A stretch of DNA of 64,000 bases, taken from contig NMRB01002637.1 in the NCBI GenBank assembly GCA_002633025.1, positions 1 to 64,000 of the forward strand. Reading direction: 5' to 3'. The position numbers were made by a program, and so were the translations under genes. Position 1 is the first letter of the stretch. Each line of letters begins with the position of its first letter. This document shows, one piece after another, positions 10,370-21,830 of the stretch. This stretch comes from Notospermus geniculatus (taxonomy: Eukaryota; Nemertea; Pilidiophora; Heteronemertea; Lineidae). A model generated the notes under the pieces. The model was not told the origin of the DNA. It made no database searches and worked only from the letters and a program-made list of their open reading frames with translations.

Positions 10370-11353
10370 GACTCTTGCGAGTGGGTACTCTTGGGTATGT
10401 CATCCCAGACGCTAGTCTTCTGCAAAATATGGCCTAATTTCAAGCGAGCATCTTTGATTTTCTCCGCGTCTCTATCAATGCATGCTTTCTCAAGATCAGC
10501 AGATACTGTTGTGAAGACCTCAAGATCGTCGGGGTGTCCCTCAATGAAGGTTTCAAAGTACAGTGAAAATAGAGCCTCAAGGGTTGTGGTATGTGCCTCA
10601 ACTCCACGTTTCACATGCTTGCCGTCGATGATTTGCCTGGCAGTTGCTGGCCCAAAGATTTCAGCCTCTACCCAGCTGTAATCAATGCCACTGCCCTCTA
10701 CGTAATTGCCGATGCAGCGAAGCTGTGCCATCACGATATGCAGTTCACCTGGACGGAGAATCATATGGTTCATGTCTCTGCGACTCATTTGCAGTTGCTT
10801 TGCTGGTTTGTAGAGACCCATGTCGAGTGAAATCACCGTTTTTCTGTCAGGTCCTACGACTTTTGTGTTGATACTCTGTGCCTGCATCAATACTGTCAAC
10901 AGTGTACTCCATTCATGGGAAGGCGCTGGAATGATGGGCGGAGTCCCGACTCGAGTGATTCCTAAATGTTGACTTATCAACGAGTTATAAGCTGACCATG
11001 GTGGAATCATTCCCTGAGCAACTTCATCGCCCTCCTCTCCCTGATCGGCTACAGGGACACACTTGTCTTTCCGATTGGCACGTACCGTGATGCGTCCAGT
11101 CAGCCATATGATATCATCTTGAGAACTGCTAGGTAGATGATCTGAGGGGCCTTCGATGCAGAATGTCGGTATGTCGGTATGAGACCGAAGCCCCGAAGCT
11201 GTGCAGAATATCAATGACGTTTTTGCTGCGAATAGCCTGGCGAATAGAGACACCAACAGCCAACTGCATGGGCATTTCCCCAGTACTGTTGAAGGTTTTC
11301 GTCTGTTTGTTACGTAATTTCTTCTTTGAAACAAACATTGACACAGTTCTCAA
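10342..11353 (-). CDS. N-terminal surviving segment of the FEN1-like multicopy protein
   Basis: Two overlapping frames make up this part. The first (11,353-11,129) contains G-E-M-P-M-Q-L-A-V-G-V-S-I and a following I-D-I-L-H-S-F-G-A-S-V-S-Y. The second (to 10,342) contains L-R-P-G-E-L-H-I-V-M-A-Q-L, E-G-S-G-I-D-Y-S-W and H-V-K-R-G-V-E-A-H. These match a block that follows the N-terminal zinc-like modules in full-length members. The N-terminal modules are missing here; the block stops near 11,353 next to a tandem repeat. Another copy in this window (33.5-34.7 kb) carries the missing N-terminal part. A frameshift lies between about 11,130 and 11,200. Confidence 0.55.
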
Positions 11354-11401
11354 GCCTCCGGGTGGGGAAAATCGTACGGGGCCTGGTGGATATGTGACCT
11401 A

Positions 11402-11815
11402 GGCTTAAGTTATGGCACGACAAAGAATTTCAATATGGTGGGCGTGACGGCCATATTTGTTGACGGAGCACGCTCAAAATCAATAGGCTTTTTCCCTGAC
11501 GTATAAGGTGATCATCCACCAGACCCCCCAAAAAACTGCTCATTCTTAATTTAAGTTTTGGTGGCTATGGCGGCCATATTTGTTGATGGAGTGTGCTTAA
11601 AATCAAAAGGCTTCTTCCTTGGCGTATATCTGACCACCCATAAAAATTGCTCGTTCCTAATTTAAGTTATGGTGCGACAAAGAATTTCAATATGGTGGGC
11701 GTGGCGGCCATATTTGTTGACTAAGCGTGTTCAAAATCAATAGGCTTCTTCCCCGACGTATACGGTGATTACTCCACCAGACCACATAAAAACTGCTCGT
11801 TCCTAATTTAAGTTA
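11402..11815. repeat. Degenerate tandem repeat, about 110-150 bp unit
   Basis: Three units begin with AAGTT.TGG near 11,405, 11,552 and 11,663 and contain GGCGGCCATATTTGTTGA. The middle unit lacks about 35 bp. A fourth start (AAGTTATGGCGCGACAAA) follows at 11,810. No coding function is apparent. Confidence 0.75.
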
Positions 11816-12286
11816 TGGCGCGACAAATGACGTAGGCCTATTTTGTTTACATTTTGCGATGGTAATCTCGCGCGTTGCTGCACCATGATGCCACCCGGGC
11901 TTGCACTGTGTAGGGACGTGTCGCGGGTGAGGCTGCCGGTCAATATCATTTTTTATTGACCGGGTAATGTCACTCACGTGACTCGGTTTTGGCCAATGGC
12001 GTGCAAGTTCTTGGGGTCGTGGAATAAACAATATTCTACTCCCTCGCGTCAGTGGATCGGCCTTTGCTGGAAACAGTCGACCTAAACATTGACACAAGAG
12101 GCAGCATTCTCGCATTACAGACAAATTGTTTTTCAGCAAACCGGACACAATCTGGCGGTACCTGGACGAGGATATCACTATTAACTTATAAAATTTGTGT
12201 GACGACCAATATAGAACATTTTGATGCCAAATTCGTCAGGGCAATGCATGTGGCTTTGTTCACAAAACGACCTTAGGACCTTTTAA

Positions 12287-12512
12287 GGCCATACAATCAC
12301 GAGAGCTACCGTAGCCGTCGATTCACATTTTTGTTCGAACGAAAATGCGAGAAAGTTTCTTAGATGACGAAAAACAAGTGTTGTGGTGAGAGTCGATCAC
12401 CAATCAGATTATTTCACATGGAAGCATGCCACGTCCACGTGACTTTCTCAACGATTGTTCGAACCAAATAATGTGAATCGACGGCTACGGTAGCTCTCGT
12501 GATTGTATGGCT
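12287..12512. mobile_element. MITE, TTAA target site, 226 bp
   Basis: Terminal inverted repeats of about 43 bp contain CCATACAATCACGAGAGCTA. TTAA flanks at 12,283-12,286 and 12,513-12,516. There is no internal ORF. Confidence 0.9.
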
Positions 12513-12813
12513 TTAATATTCCTAAACATTGTGTAAATGCAGCCCTGACAGTTCAGACTTTGCTGAAAATACCTATTTATTTAACTTTATTTTCCCCCAA
12601 AACATACACTTCTATGGGTACATGTACTTATTTTTATGCGAGAGGAACATGGAGTGATGGCCGGCCGAACAGTCTACATCCGCGATAAGATCGCGAGTGC
12701 TTGTCTTTCTATGGCAAGATACATAGTAGCTCGGCGCTGTTGTGCAGTGTACATCTGAAACTGGCCTACGTTATCAAAAAGATGGCTACCCAATACAAGT
12801 CCTATCAGTTATA

Positions 12814-13200
12814 CAGCGGTCAGTGCAAACCCTGCCCCCCCCCCCCGTTCAGGGGTCACCACTAAATTAGTNNNNNNNNNNNNNNNNNNNNNNNNNNNNN
12901 NNNNNNNNNNNNNNNNNNNNNNNNNNNNNNNNNNNNNNNNNNNNNNNNNNNNNNNNNNNNNNNNNNNNNNNNNNNNNNNNNNNNNNNNNNNNNNNNNNNN
13001 NNNNNNNNNNNNNNNNNNNNNNNNNNNNNNNNNNNNNNNNNNNNNNNNNNNNNNNNNNNNNNNNNNNNNNNNNNNNNNNNNNNNNNNNNNNNNNNNNNNN
13101 NNNNNNNNNNNNNNNNNNNNNNNNNNNNNNNNNNNNNNNNNNNNNNNNNNNNGTCGACCCCTGAACGGGGGGGGGGGTACATGGCTTACACTGACCGCTG
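12814..13200. repeat. Inverted repeat spanning an assembly gap
   Basis: The arm CAGCGGTCAGTG, then a C run and GTTCAGGGGTC, faces its reverse complement at 13,153-13,200. N bases fill 12,872-13,152. The gap sits in the loop of the inverted repeat, with long C and G homopolymers on its two sides, which could explain the failed assembly. Confidence 0.7.
12872..13152. other. Assembly gap (N)
   Basis: A run of 281 unknown bases. ORFs drawn across it are artefacts. Confidence 1.
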
Positions 13201-13483
13201 CATTATGTTGTTAGGGCCGGGAACCCGTCTATGTTTATCATTGAGCACTGATAAACCGGTTGAAAGTGATTACCATATTTTGGGGGAAAATTGGCGACTG
13301 CATCACAATATTAATGACCTGCTGATCGGCTTCAGGGCAGCATGAAAGATTTTCTTCTGTTCGATATTCGCGCGGCACCATGGAAATATAGCGTTGACAT
13401 AGTAGTATGATTTGGGTGTAAAATAAGAGGTTTAAGAATATTGCATAAACTCTTGACAAGTTTCTAGTAGTTTTATGGCTTAA

Positions 13484-14274
13484 GGGGGCGGTAGTGGAAA
13501 CATACAGCGCCGTTTTAGTGCGGCGGTCGAAGGTTGAACCGTCTTATTTATGAATAACCATGTATTGTTAGTAAAAGTAGGCGTCAAGGACAAGCTGATC
13601 ATGGTTCGTTGCCAAAACCTACACTCTTTCAAAAATATTGTCCAGCACAATGCTTTTATACACCCGGTGCGTCCGTGCGCATAGGCCTATTTTAATGACA
13701 ATAAGGAGGTTACTTAATAGCCCGCGTATTTCGAAAAGCGTAGGCGTGTTTAGGCCAAAATATGAAAATTTTGGGAAGACTTTTCTCGTCCATCAGGCAT
13801 CGCACTTCAGTGGTTTCTTTTCATTTGGCAGCAGTATATTTGTGCGCAGGGCGCGACGTTGAGATTTTTTCACTATTCAACAGGATTCGGGAGATATTCA
13901 AAAAGTTCATTTTTGACCAATTTTTGGCACAAATTACATAATTATCATTACTAAGAATTAGAATTTGCAAATTATCTCAACGTCGGCACCTGCACATATG
14001 TATTCCCCAACATTTGGTGATAAAACGCCAGGTCCCAGTCGCGTTGTTGCCGAGAAATCTATGACAAAAAAGTCAAATGGGGGGGGGGTCTCATTGTTTG
14101 CTTAATTAGGTGATTAATGAAAGATGAAAGCACATCGTTTACAATTCAGGTGTGTAGAACAAGAGTAGGAATTTCATAGAAATACATGAAATCGATGCTA
14201 CCTTTTTGCTTGAAGAAAATATGAATTGTTTTCAGTCGCCATTTGCAGTGCGCTTCGTTATGGCTACCGCCCCC
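13484..14274. mobile_element. Non-autonomous TTAA element, 791 bp
   Basis: Terminal inverted repeat GGGGGCGGTAG, flanked by TTAA at 13,480-13,483 and 14,275-14,278. It is the complete relative of the truncated inverted copy at 3,572-4,454 and contains no ORF that looks like a transposase. Ends and target site suggest the piggyBac or Kolobok type. Confidence 0.85.
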
Positions 14275-14539
14275 TTAACTCTAAATAGTGGGCATACCTT
14301 CTGCCCCAATTGATGACGTTGCATGTGCTCCGCCAACCTCTTCACAAAGGGGAAAATTTCTTAGTGCGCTGCGCTACTTTTCAAGATGGAATCAGAGATT
14401 GTTTTAGACCATGAAAAACGCCCTCTATTGCCAAGAATGCTTTAGATGGTCTACGTCATCACCCCGAAATACAATATGCTTATCGTGCATAAAAGCAGCC
14501 AATCAGAACCGCGGATTTGCCAGGCAATACCGGTGAGAA

Positions 14540-14760
14540 AGTAACCCAGATCCTAGTAAGCAGGGTCCGCGGGACCGTAACTCCTAGGATTCTAAGTCCT
14601 ACGGACCCTAACTCTTAGGAATCTAAGTCCTACGGTCCTGGACAACTAGGAACTGTAGTCCTAGGACCAAGATTCCAAGGAACCAATGTCCTAGGACTGC
14701 GCCTCCTTAGGAACAGAGGTCCAACATTTAGAAAAAGTGGTCCTCGGCGGACTTCCGTTA
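14540..14760. repeat. Degenerate CCTAGGA/TCCTACGG repeats
   Basis: Many copies of TCCTAGGA, TCTAAGTCC and GTCCTACGG in alternating orientation fill this stretch. The period is irregular, so it is best described as low-complexity decayed tandem repeat. Confidence 0.55.
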
Positions 14761-14824
14761 CGATAGAAATCTAGGATCCCAAGTCGTACTCAAAATTAAA
14801 GAAAACTTCAGGGTTGATATACAT

Positions 14825-14916
14825 CTGCGAATGAAAAATATGTGCAGAATACTTTGAGTTATGCACATGATGTACATGACTCAAAGTATTCCGCATGGCA
14901 TATTTTTCATTCGCAG
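14825..14916. repeat. Hairpin with about 35-bp arms
   Basis: CTGCGAATGAAAAATATG at the left is mirrored by CATATTTTTCATTCGCAG at the right, with AATACTTTGAGT/ACTCAAAGTATT inside. It is probably a small foldback. Confidence 0.7.
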
Positions 14917-15149
14917 TGAGGTGCTGCAATTTGAAAACTTGCGCCAAGCACAACCTGATGAAAATGGGGCCGTGATTTGGTCCCTGCGGGGATATAGTCA
15001 TGACAAGATCACCCTCGGTAAAATGTCATGTAAAGTGCATATAACTCCGGTTAGAGCGCACTATGGCTCTATTCCTCTCCGGAATCCACGCCAGGCACAT
15101 CGTTCACTTGCCCTTCAGGCGTCGATACATCAGGTCCTCCGTCGGACCC

Positions 15150-15270
15150 GCTTTTCTCGGAATGCAAGCCCGCCGGACCTGCTTTCCTCGGAATGCAAGT
15201 CCGCCGGGCCTGCCTTCCTCGGAATTCACGTCAGCCTGACATGCTTTTCTAGACATTCAAGTCCACAGAC
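15150..15270. repeat. Minisatellite, about 31-bp unit
   Basis: Four imperfect units of the form TTCCTCGGAATGCAAGTCCG followed by CCGGACCTGC. An ORF crossing it on the plus strand has a repetitive product and no known motif. Confidence 0.65.
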
Positions 15271-15483
15271 CAACATTCCCGAAATCAGAGTCCGAGAGAC
15301 CTACGACTAGAAATCAATGACCGGCTGACCAACGACCAATTATTATAGCTATTTGAATGCATGTCCTATTAAAGAGCTATACAGATTCTATTGTGCATTT
15401 AATACAAAAGGGGAAGGACTTCGGTTACGGCGGACTTTGATTTCTCTCACTGTTGTAAAAGAAATCTAAGTCCCCTAGTAATC

Positions 15484-15600
15484 AGGGCCAAAATCCATAA
15501 AACCTTGCTAGCTTAGTTGGTTGCTAGTTGTGTACATCGGCCTGTACAAACTGGGCACTTTAGCAGGCAACTAAGCCTAAGGTTTTATGGATTTGGGCCC
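15484..15600. mobile_element. Foldback MITE, GGGCC ends, copy 1
   Basis: GGGCCAAAATCCATAAAACC at the left and its inverted counterpart ending TGGATTTGGGCCC at the right. The inside (TTAGTTGGTTGCTAGTTGTG, CTGTACAAACTGGGCACTTT) is shared in opposite orientation with 19,260-19,384, so these are two copies of one family. Confidence 0.75.
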
Positions 15601-15743
15601 AGAGTCTTATACCTTTTATATAGGATTGGTAACCCAGGAGCGGAAGTCCGGGAAGGACAATGGGGGCCCGGAGGGTTACACGTTCTAGCCCGTTTTACGA
15701 GTTTTTTAGGACGCGGCAGGATGTTTTGAGAACTACAGTGGTG

Positions 15744-15744
15744 N
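15744..15744. other. Single ambiguous base
   Basis: One N within otherwise called sequence. Confidence 1.
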
Positions 15745-15855
15745 TTCTCCACCTTGGAAACAATTGCCCACAATATGGTACCACTCCAAACAACTAATAC
15801 AAAGTCAGCTGAGCGCAAGGCCCATGGGCCTCTTGTTAATTCAAATATTTACTGT

Positions 15856-16223
15856 CTACCATGTAATTTTGGCACTCTGATTTTTGTAAGTGGAAAATGT
15901 GGATTGCTGCGCAACGGCAGATTTAGGTTTCTTAACTGGGCATTCAACTCCATCAAGAATCACTCCTGTGTCTGGAAATTTAGCTTTGAAATCCTTCGGT
16001 GTGTAAAACTGAACTAGTTCTCTCACCGGCCAGAAGTCAATTTCGCACCTCTGGCAGTTCCGGAAATTGACAAAAATGTTGGTAATCTGCTTCTCACTGA
16101 TAGAAAACCAGAAAGAAATTTCTTGGTGGCTTGAATTGTTTCTCAGCTTAATCAGGGTAATCAGGAACTGGTCTTCAATACACAACTGTGGCCTATCACC
16201 GTGACGTAGTACACACGGTGGCC
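15856..16223 (-). pseudogene. DDE_Tnp_4-type (Harbinger/THAP-associated) transposase fragment
   Basis: An acceptor (TTACTTCAG) opens this minus-strand exon. It reads E-D-Q-F-L-I-T-L-I-K-L-R, then I-S-E-K-Q-I-T-N-I-F, then V-I-L-D-G-V-E-C-P-V-K-K-P and S-T-Y-K-N. That order matches the start of the DDE_Tnp_4 domain, with the Asp of I-L-D-G-V-E-C as first catalytic acid. The second Asp and final Glu are absent: the frame stops right after the Y-K-N block, next to a GAGGCCCATGGGCCT-containing repeat. It is therefore a 5' fragment and inactive alone. The autonomous enzyme would cut and paste DNA in the nucleus. Confidence 0.65.
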
Positions 16224-17055
16224 CTGAAGTAATGATGACGTCAGTCAATGCGGACGTAATCAAAGAATGCATTGATAACTAATATTCACCACAATTACAG
16301 CAGTTCCGTTTCCAGTAACAGCAGAATCACACCCAGTAACAACAACAGGTGGATGCAGTACAGTAATAGGTTAGGGGCTGCCACTGTTCCTCTTTGCACC
16401 CCTTTTTCGTCGCTTCGAATTTGGCTTCCTTCCGGCCGATTTAGGCTGTGTGTTTTCCAGAAGTTGATGAACGTTGCAGGTGGTTGTTTCTTCCTGATCT
16501 GCTCAATGTTTTGTTTCAGTGCCCCAGAGTATTCAGCCACACAAATGGAATGATGGTAAAAATGCAATGCCTTGGATAGTTCACAATTACATTTCAAGAT
16601 AGACCCCTCCTGAAAGACAAAGTGAGGTGGTGAGTGTTGTAACTTGGTATCAGCGTGTAAACTTTGGAGACTGACAACACAGGTTGGATTGGGCCTTGAT
16701 GTTTGCGTATTTCCATTTTCCACGGATAAAATTGTCGATCTTACACTTCTAAGTGATATGGATTCTCTTACAACTTTCAGTTTCTCATCACCTTTTGATT
16801 GTTCGCCTGGTGTCCTATGCCGCCTCTGCCGTTAAGCTTCTGGTGTGCAACGACTGAGACCGCATTGTCTTCGTTTGGGCATTTGTAAGGGTTTGATTAT
16901 TGAAGAAGTCGACACTGGAAGTACAGTTGAATTATATTAACACTGGAAACATTATTGTAAGCAATCAACCATATTGGTAGAGGATTAAGAAACTATCAAC
17001 GCCTGCAGGGAAAGTCTATAATAAACTGTCACAAATGGCACTCAAATGGCTTTAA

Positions 17056-17325
17056 TTACTCCTTTTCCGCTGCTTCGAGAATCTCTGTAGCCCGATCTCC
17101 TGTAACCCTTTCCTCTTTCTCTGTTGTGCTATCATCCTTAGTTTCGGACTTCGGGGTAGAGGCCATTGAGGCACATTTCTTAGTCGTCTCATCTTCACTG
17201 AAAAGTGACTGGCTCAAGGTTTGGTCATCCACGTCACAGTCTTCAAATGGGGAAAATGGTTGGGACGGTTTCAGAAGGGTTTGTAACAATGGTGAGCATC
17301 CTTGAAGTGGAGGTGTGCTGCCCAC
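17056..17325 (-). CDS. Unknown 89-codon ORF, Ser/Thr/Glu-rich
   Basis: The product is polar and acidic with no domain I recognise. It lies between two transposase relics on the same strand and could be a linker region of one of them. Evidence for coding is weak. Confidence 0.2.
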   Translation of the reverse strand: MGSTPPLQGCSPLLQTLLKPSQPFSPFEDCDVDDQTLSQSLFSEDETTKKCASMASTPKSETKDDSTTEKEERVTGDRATEILEAAEKE

Positions 17326-17639
17326 AATGTGGTCAGTGTGGACGTGCGATGGGTCTGCTTCATCTGGTTATATTTTGTCTCCCATTGTCTGTGGGCACGA
17401 ACCTCGCAACACAGCATATGCATCCTCGGTTTTCCTTAGTAAGGTATCAAAGGCTTACCCAATCCTGTCTATTGTTTTAGGGAGCATATGCAGTGGGTTT
17501 GTCCTCGTCAGTAAAGCATGTTTTAACCTGTTCCGTATGGAATAGTTTTCGCTATCCGTGTCCTACTGCCGAGTTATTTTCGGCCAAACTGAAACAGTCA
17601 CAAGACCTGCACAGATCGTGATAAACAATTCCACAACAG

Positions 17640-18566
17640 AAAATTAACTCCAATCTGAATGAGCCCGCCCAACACTAAACACTTTTTCGATTGGCAGTGG
17701 CGCGATCTCTTTTGGCGTTCCATCTTCCGCGAGAGAATATATCTTGGAAGTGCACCTCAAGACTCCCTTCAGTACCGGTAGTACAGGAAATACAATATTG
17801 CTCCCAATTAAATCCCGGTTTACGATATAGTTCCATGTCTTCCTGAGGCCAACACTACCCGTATCTTCTTCAGCCCCTCCAAAAAAACAATCTCTGTTCC
17901 GAACATGTAGAATAGTTAATCGATCTCCTTATTTAGTTCCTTAAGTCCGCAGCTCATCCCACCTAAGAAAGCACTTCTCCTATCTTTCGCAGTGGTGTCC
18001 TCACAGGTATTGAAGGAGAATGTCCGGCATTCACCTAAGTCTCATCCAGATAGAAGATAGGACGTCCTGCTGATCGAAATCGTCGTATATCCCTGATGTT
18101 ACGTATCCGCCAGAGAATCAGGTCGTCTCGTTCAATCAGCAGATTGTTTCTCCCCTCTTTTTAAACTTAAACAAAATGTCTCCCAGTATTCGTCTCAGTG
18201 TAGACATCGACATGGTTAACCGTCATGTTCTCTGATTTTGCCCAGTATCTTTTCAATAGTGGGTGGCTCATTTCTAATGAAGAAGTCATGTACGTTTCTC
18301 TTACTAGCTGAAAGGGTGAAGTCATCATAACGATTGAGCCGAATCTGCTCTCCCTTTTTTCCTGGACGCTTCTTTCCAGCGGTCACCAATTTCTCCGTGG
18401 TTCTGAATTCACGCCTCGTCAATCCTATTCCCGTTGCAGCCTTTGTCTTATTATGAATGACTTTTACTTGTTCATCATGGTATTCTCTTCTAAAATAATC
18501 CCATACCCTCAGCAACATGACCTTTTCATGGCTTCGGCATGCTTGTGTCCTGCACCTCTTTGGCAA
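17640..18566 (-). pseudogene. DDE_3 / IS630-like transposase pseudogene
   Basis: The 5' part (18,566-18,216) has a helix-turn-helix-like region, A-A-T-G-I-G-L-T-R-R-E, a basic stretch with G-K-K-R-P-G-K, and a P-T-I-E-K-I-L block. Downstream, in other frames, R-P-I-F-Y-L-D-E-T appears near 18,035-18,060, where the expected Trp codon after D-E-T is TAG. A later block reads G-D-R-L-T-I-L-H-V near 17,900-17,935. The order (HTH, first catalytic Asp in Y-L-D-E-T-W, then G-x-R-L-x-I-x-H) is that of the DDE_3 family. Several frameshifts and the nonsense codon show it is dead. I did not find the last two catalytic acids with confidence. Confidence 0.6.
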
Positions 18567-18950
18567 AGCATGCCAGCGCCAGCTTCACCTTCGGTTCATT
18601 CTTGTTGTCTCATAAGGGGCACAGTCCGCGTGAGCTACTGCGAAACTAATGTATTAGGCCAGCCCTGCATACCACTATATATAAATACACACAACACACC
18701 TGGATGACCTAATTTCTGTCCGCAGTGAAGTACACCTGACTGCGGACAAGATTTTGCAGTAGCTCATGCGGTGTGTGTCCCTAATGTTCGGACTCCAGTG
18801 TCCATCCAATTGACGAACATCAGCAAGAGCAGCGAAAAGGAGAATATATCAGGCATCTTTACTTTCGTTAAGGTTCTGGCTCTGTCAAAATCTTCTAAGA
18901 CAAATGTCTGAATCTGCCAGTATCTTCTCAAAGGCTGACCAGGACCCATG

Positions 18951-19040
18951 TTCCCGAAGCCGTCGTTAGGTTAACGATGTCGTTACGCTATGCATTTTCC
19001 CAGTTTTAACGACATCGTTAACCTAACGACGCTTTGGGAA
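18951..19040. repeat. Short foldback, about 35-bp arms
   Basis: TTCCCGAAGCCGTCGTTAGG continues with TTAACGATGTCGTTA; its reverse complement ends at 19,040 (CTAACGACGCTTTGGGAA). The loop is about 20 bp. Confidence 0.75.
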
Positions 19041-19259
19041 TTTATGTCCTGGTAGGCTGCTCTGACGCACAAATCCTTGGATATCCACGTCATCAATGTA
19101 CAGGAGAAAAGCTGAAGTTTAGTTGAACCACAGTGAGATTAACAAAACTAGAAGCGGAGTGTGACCTAGTCCCACTGAGCATCAATCTCTAAACGCCAAT
19201 CGTCACTCATGTAAGTTGGGCAGCTATAAATGGGTCCACGTAGCTTGTGACATCAACCA

Positions 19260-19384
19260 GGGCTCATATTCATAAAAGCTTGCTAGACTTACTAGTAGTT
19301 ACCTGCTAAAGTGCCCAGTTTGTACAGGCGAGTGTACACAACTAGCAACCAACTAAGCTAGCAAGGTTTATGAATATGGGGCCA
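19260..19384. mobile_element. Foldback MITE, GGGCC ends, copy 2
   Basis: Same family as 15,484-15,600, in opposite orientation: GGGCTCATATTCATAAA at the left, TTTATGAATATGGGGCC at the right, and a shared core with CTGCTAAAGTGCCCAGTTTG. Confidence 0.75.
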
Positions 19385-19559
19385 GGTGGTTAGCACGGCG
19401 GAAGTAAGGTTGAACCAGGCTTTAAAGTCCTACATGCACTTTTTTGCAGCTTGTATAATCATTTGGCACAGAATTGCAATGAAAGAGCTTCTTATTGCAT
19501 GGAATGAAATGGTCCATGAACCATGTGCTCACCTGTGCTGTGTGAATGCAGCAGAAGAA

Positions 19560-20370
19560 CAAAGGCAAAGGTAGGCATCAAAATGTAGCCAGAAAGTGCT
19601 TGAGTGCGAGGTGAAGAGGTAGGGTATCGAGATCCCTGATGGCACCAAGTTGGAAAATATGAAGTCAAATAGCCATGGAAAATGCCACCAAGTGAAAAAT
19701 TGTGAACTTTGACCTCTGTGGTCTTTAAAAGAAGGCCTATATCGAATAAAAAACCTGTTACATGTTATGATGCATGGATGATGAAAGTTTGGAGACGAAC
19801 CAGATGTTAGTGCAGGAAGTAGGCTGACTGCAATTTGAGTTGTCATTTTTGCCACCTGGCAGTTTAAGCTAAAAATTGAATTGGACTGACGCTTGGTGGC
19901 ATAGGTCAACTGACATAGGGCTGTACATGTATGAAGTTTAAGGTCAATACTCCTTGCAGTTACGACTGCAAGTGGCAAAATTTCAAACTGTGACCGTGAA
20001 AAGTAGGTCAAATCACAAACACGTTCACATGTCATGTCCGTTACATGTCATGTATCGTCATTAGATATACAGTTATGACAAAAATTTGAAGGTCATTAAT
20101 TCAGGAGTTATTACACTTTTTGGGTTTTGGAAGTGTAGAACTGAATGGGACTGAAGCATGTCATAGGTCATATGACCCAGGGGTACATATGTAGCAAGTT
20201 TCAGATCAATAACTGAAGCAGAGAGACTGGAAATATAGGAATTACAGAACAAAATTGAAGAAATATAGGAATTATAGGAATATAGGAAATATAGGCCTGA
20301 AATCGAAAAATATACCGTATGAATTATAGGAACCGTGGGAGGCTTGAATTGCGGATGATGTTCCTGGGTC
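19560..20370. repeat. Degenerate long-period repeat and ATAGGAA microsatellite
   Basis: The pattern CATAGGTCA followed by a GTACAT.TATG.A.GTTT..GGTCAATA phrase occurs near 19,900-19,960 and again near 20,160-20,215, suggesting a decayed unit of about 260 bp. At 20,230-20,300 the ATATAGGAA word is repeated several times. The ORFs here reflect the repeat and have no motif. Confidence 0.45.
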
Positions 20371-20667
20371 ATGTGGTTGTCAGTTTGGTGTTCTCTGTCC
20401 TAGAGGAATGTTACACAATGAAGTCAGATTTGTTTGTAAAGAAATGTTTATTTGTTGTAATTGTGTTGGCCAGCAGAATTATGAAACATTGATTTGAAAT
20501 CACAGAGTATAATTGGATGTTAATCATCATGTAAATAACTGAGTTTCAGCTTGATATCACGTCAAACATACATGTAGATGTATACTAATACAAGTCCTAT
20601 CATGAAACGAAAGGTCAGTTAGCGTCATGAGCTCTATGCTGACGGTTGGAAAGCCAATATTAAAAGG

Positions 20668-21107
20668 TATGGAACAATGAGAGTTAGCATCTTCATATGA
20701 TGACAACACTTTATTAACACTTCAATATGATCGATTTTGGTTCACAACGAACCGTGTTTATGTGCCATTTACATCTGGAGTGGACAGAAAGCTGTAACAA
20801 CACGTAGGCCTAATATGAAGAATAATTCAATGATTGTAGTAGCACCTGAATAAGTCAGAAAATGTTGAGGAAACACTGTATGCATTGAGTATAAACCTAA
20901 TGTCATATGTCCTCAACATTTTCAGACTTATTGAGGTGTTTGTACAATCACTGAATTATTCTTCATGTATAAATGTGTTCTTACAACTTTCTGTGCAGTC
21001 AAAATGAAAAGTCATCTGAAGAGGGTTCGTTGTGAACTGAAATCGATTGTGTGGAATTGTAAATAAAGTGTTGTCATCATAAAGATGTCGCGTCTCATTG
21101 TTGCATA
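20668..21107. mobile_element. Foldback element, about 440 bp
   Basis: The ends read TATGGAACAATGAGAG and CTCATTGTTGCATA. Inner blocks also pair across the centre: GATGACAACACTTTATT with AATAAAGTGTTGTCATC, and GAATAATTCA with TGAATTATTC. Almost the whole element is self-complementary with scattered mismatches. Confidence 0.7.
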
Positions 21108-21346
21108 GGGCCTACTTTTGGATGTTGAGGTATTTGGACTTGTGCTGAAAAGTTATTTCAGATTACTAGTACATCTACTGGTTCACACATGTAATTTACT
21201 GATTTACAGTAATGGGTAAAAGAGGATTTCTTTAGTCAGTTTTCTTGAGTTCCACGCTTAATTTGCTGCAGAATGCTGGTGCTTGATGCGTAATGCAATA
21301 GTCTGTGGGTTCCTGTGTGGTGCAAAGTGATGACGCATGTACTTAC

Positions 21347-21550
21347 ATCAACAGTGGTTTCTTGTGTGTTCCTGACGGATACGTAACCGTGGAATACATC
21401 GACCTCGAGGTTTTGAATACGCAGTTTTTTATTTTGTACAAGATCCGTGCTTGTGTTCTACAGTTTGCAAACAATTTTTGCATTTGTTCTGGCTCCTTCG
21501 AGCGTTACATCTCGCCTCTGCCAATTTCCACCAGTTTTGACTGGAGACAC
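21347..21550 (-). pseudogene. Exon with OB-fold-like pattern and one in-frame TAG
   Basis: Acceptor TTTATTTGCAG and donor GTAAGT bound a 204-bp, phase-0 exon. It reads V-S-P-V-K, then a D-V-T-L-x-G-A-R strand, A-K-I-V-C-K-L, a TAG, then L-V-Q-N-K-K-L-R-I-Q-N-L-E-V and a V-S-V-R-N-T block. Alternating hydrophobic strands in this order resemble the single-strand-binding OB folds found in multicopy invertebrate proteins. The fold is a guess; the splice borders are seen directly. The TAG could derive from a Trp TGG codon by one change. Confidence 0.4.
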
Positions 21551-21830
21551 CTGCAAATAAAAAATGATCCACTAGGTGTGATGTCTTTTTGTTGTTTAAT
21601 ATTTTCATACAAGTATATCAAGAATTGGCAGTCAGTTTTGTTTAATATTCTGCAGGAAATTTGGCTTAAAGGCCTTCTTGTGTGTTGTTCGGTCTTGTCG
21701 CTTTCCTAATATAATAATAATAATATTTATTATATTTTAGTGCTAAATTAAACGCTAAAAGCATTTTCTAAGCACTTTACAAAAACAACAATTCCATTCC
21801 TCCGATAGAATATTGCCAATCGCTGAACTG

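Noticed and set aside
12862-13182. 106-codon minus-strand ORF
   Set aside because: Almost entirely gap sequence.
14861-15310. 149-codon plus-strand ORF
   Set aside because: It crosses a hairpin and a minisatellite; the product is repetitive and has no known motif.
21305-21709. 134-codon plus-strand ORF
   Set aside because: The opposite strand holds a splice-bounded exon with a better protein pattern, so this is a shadow frame.
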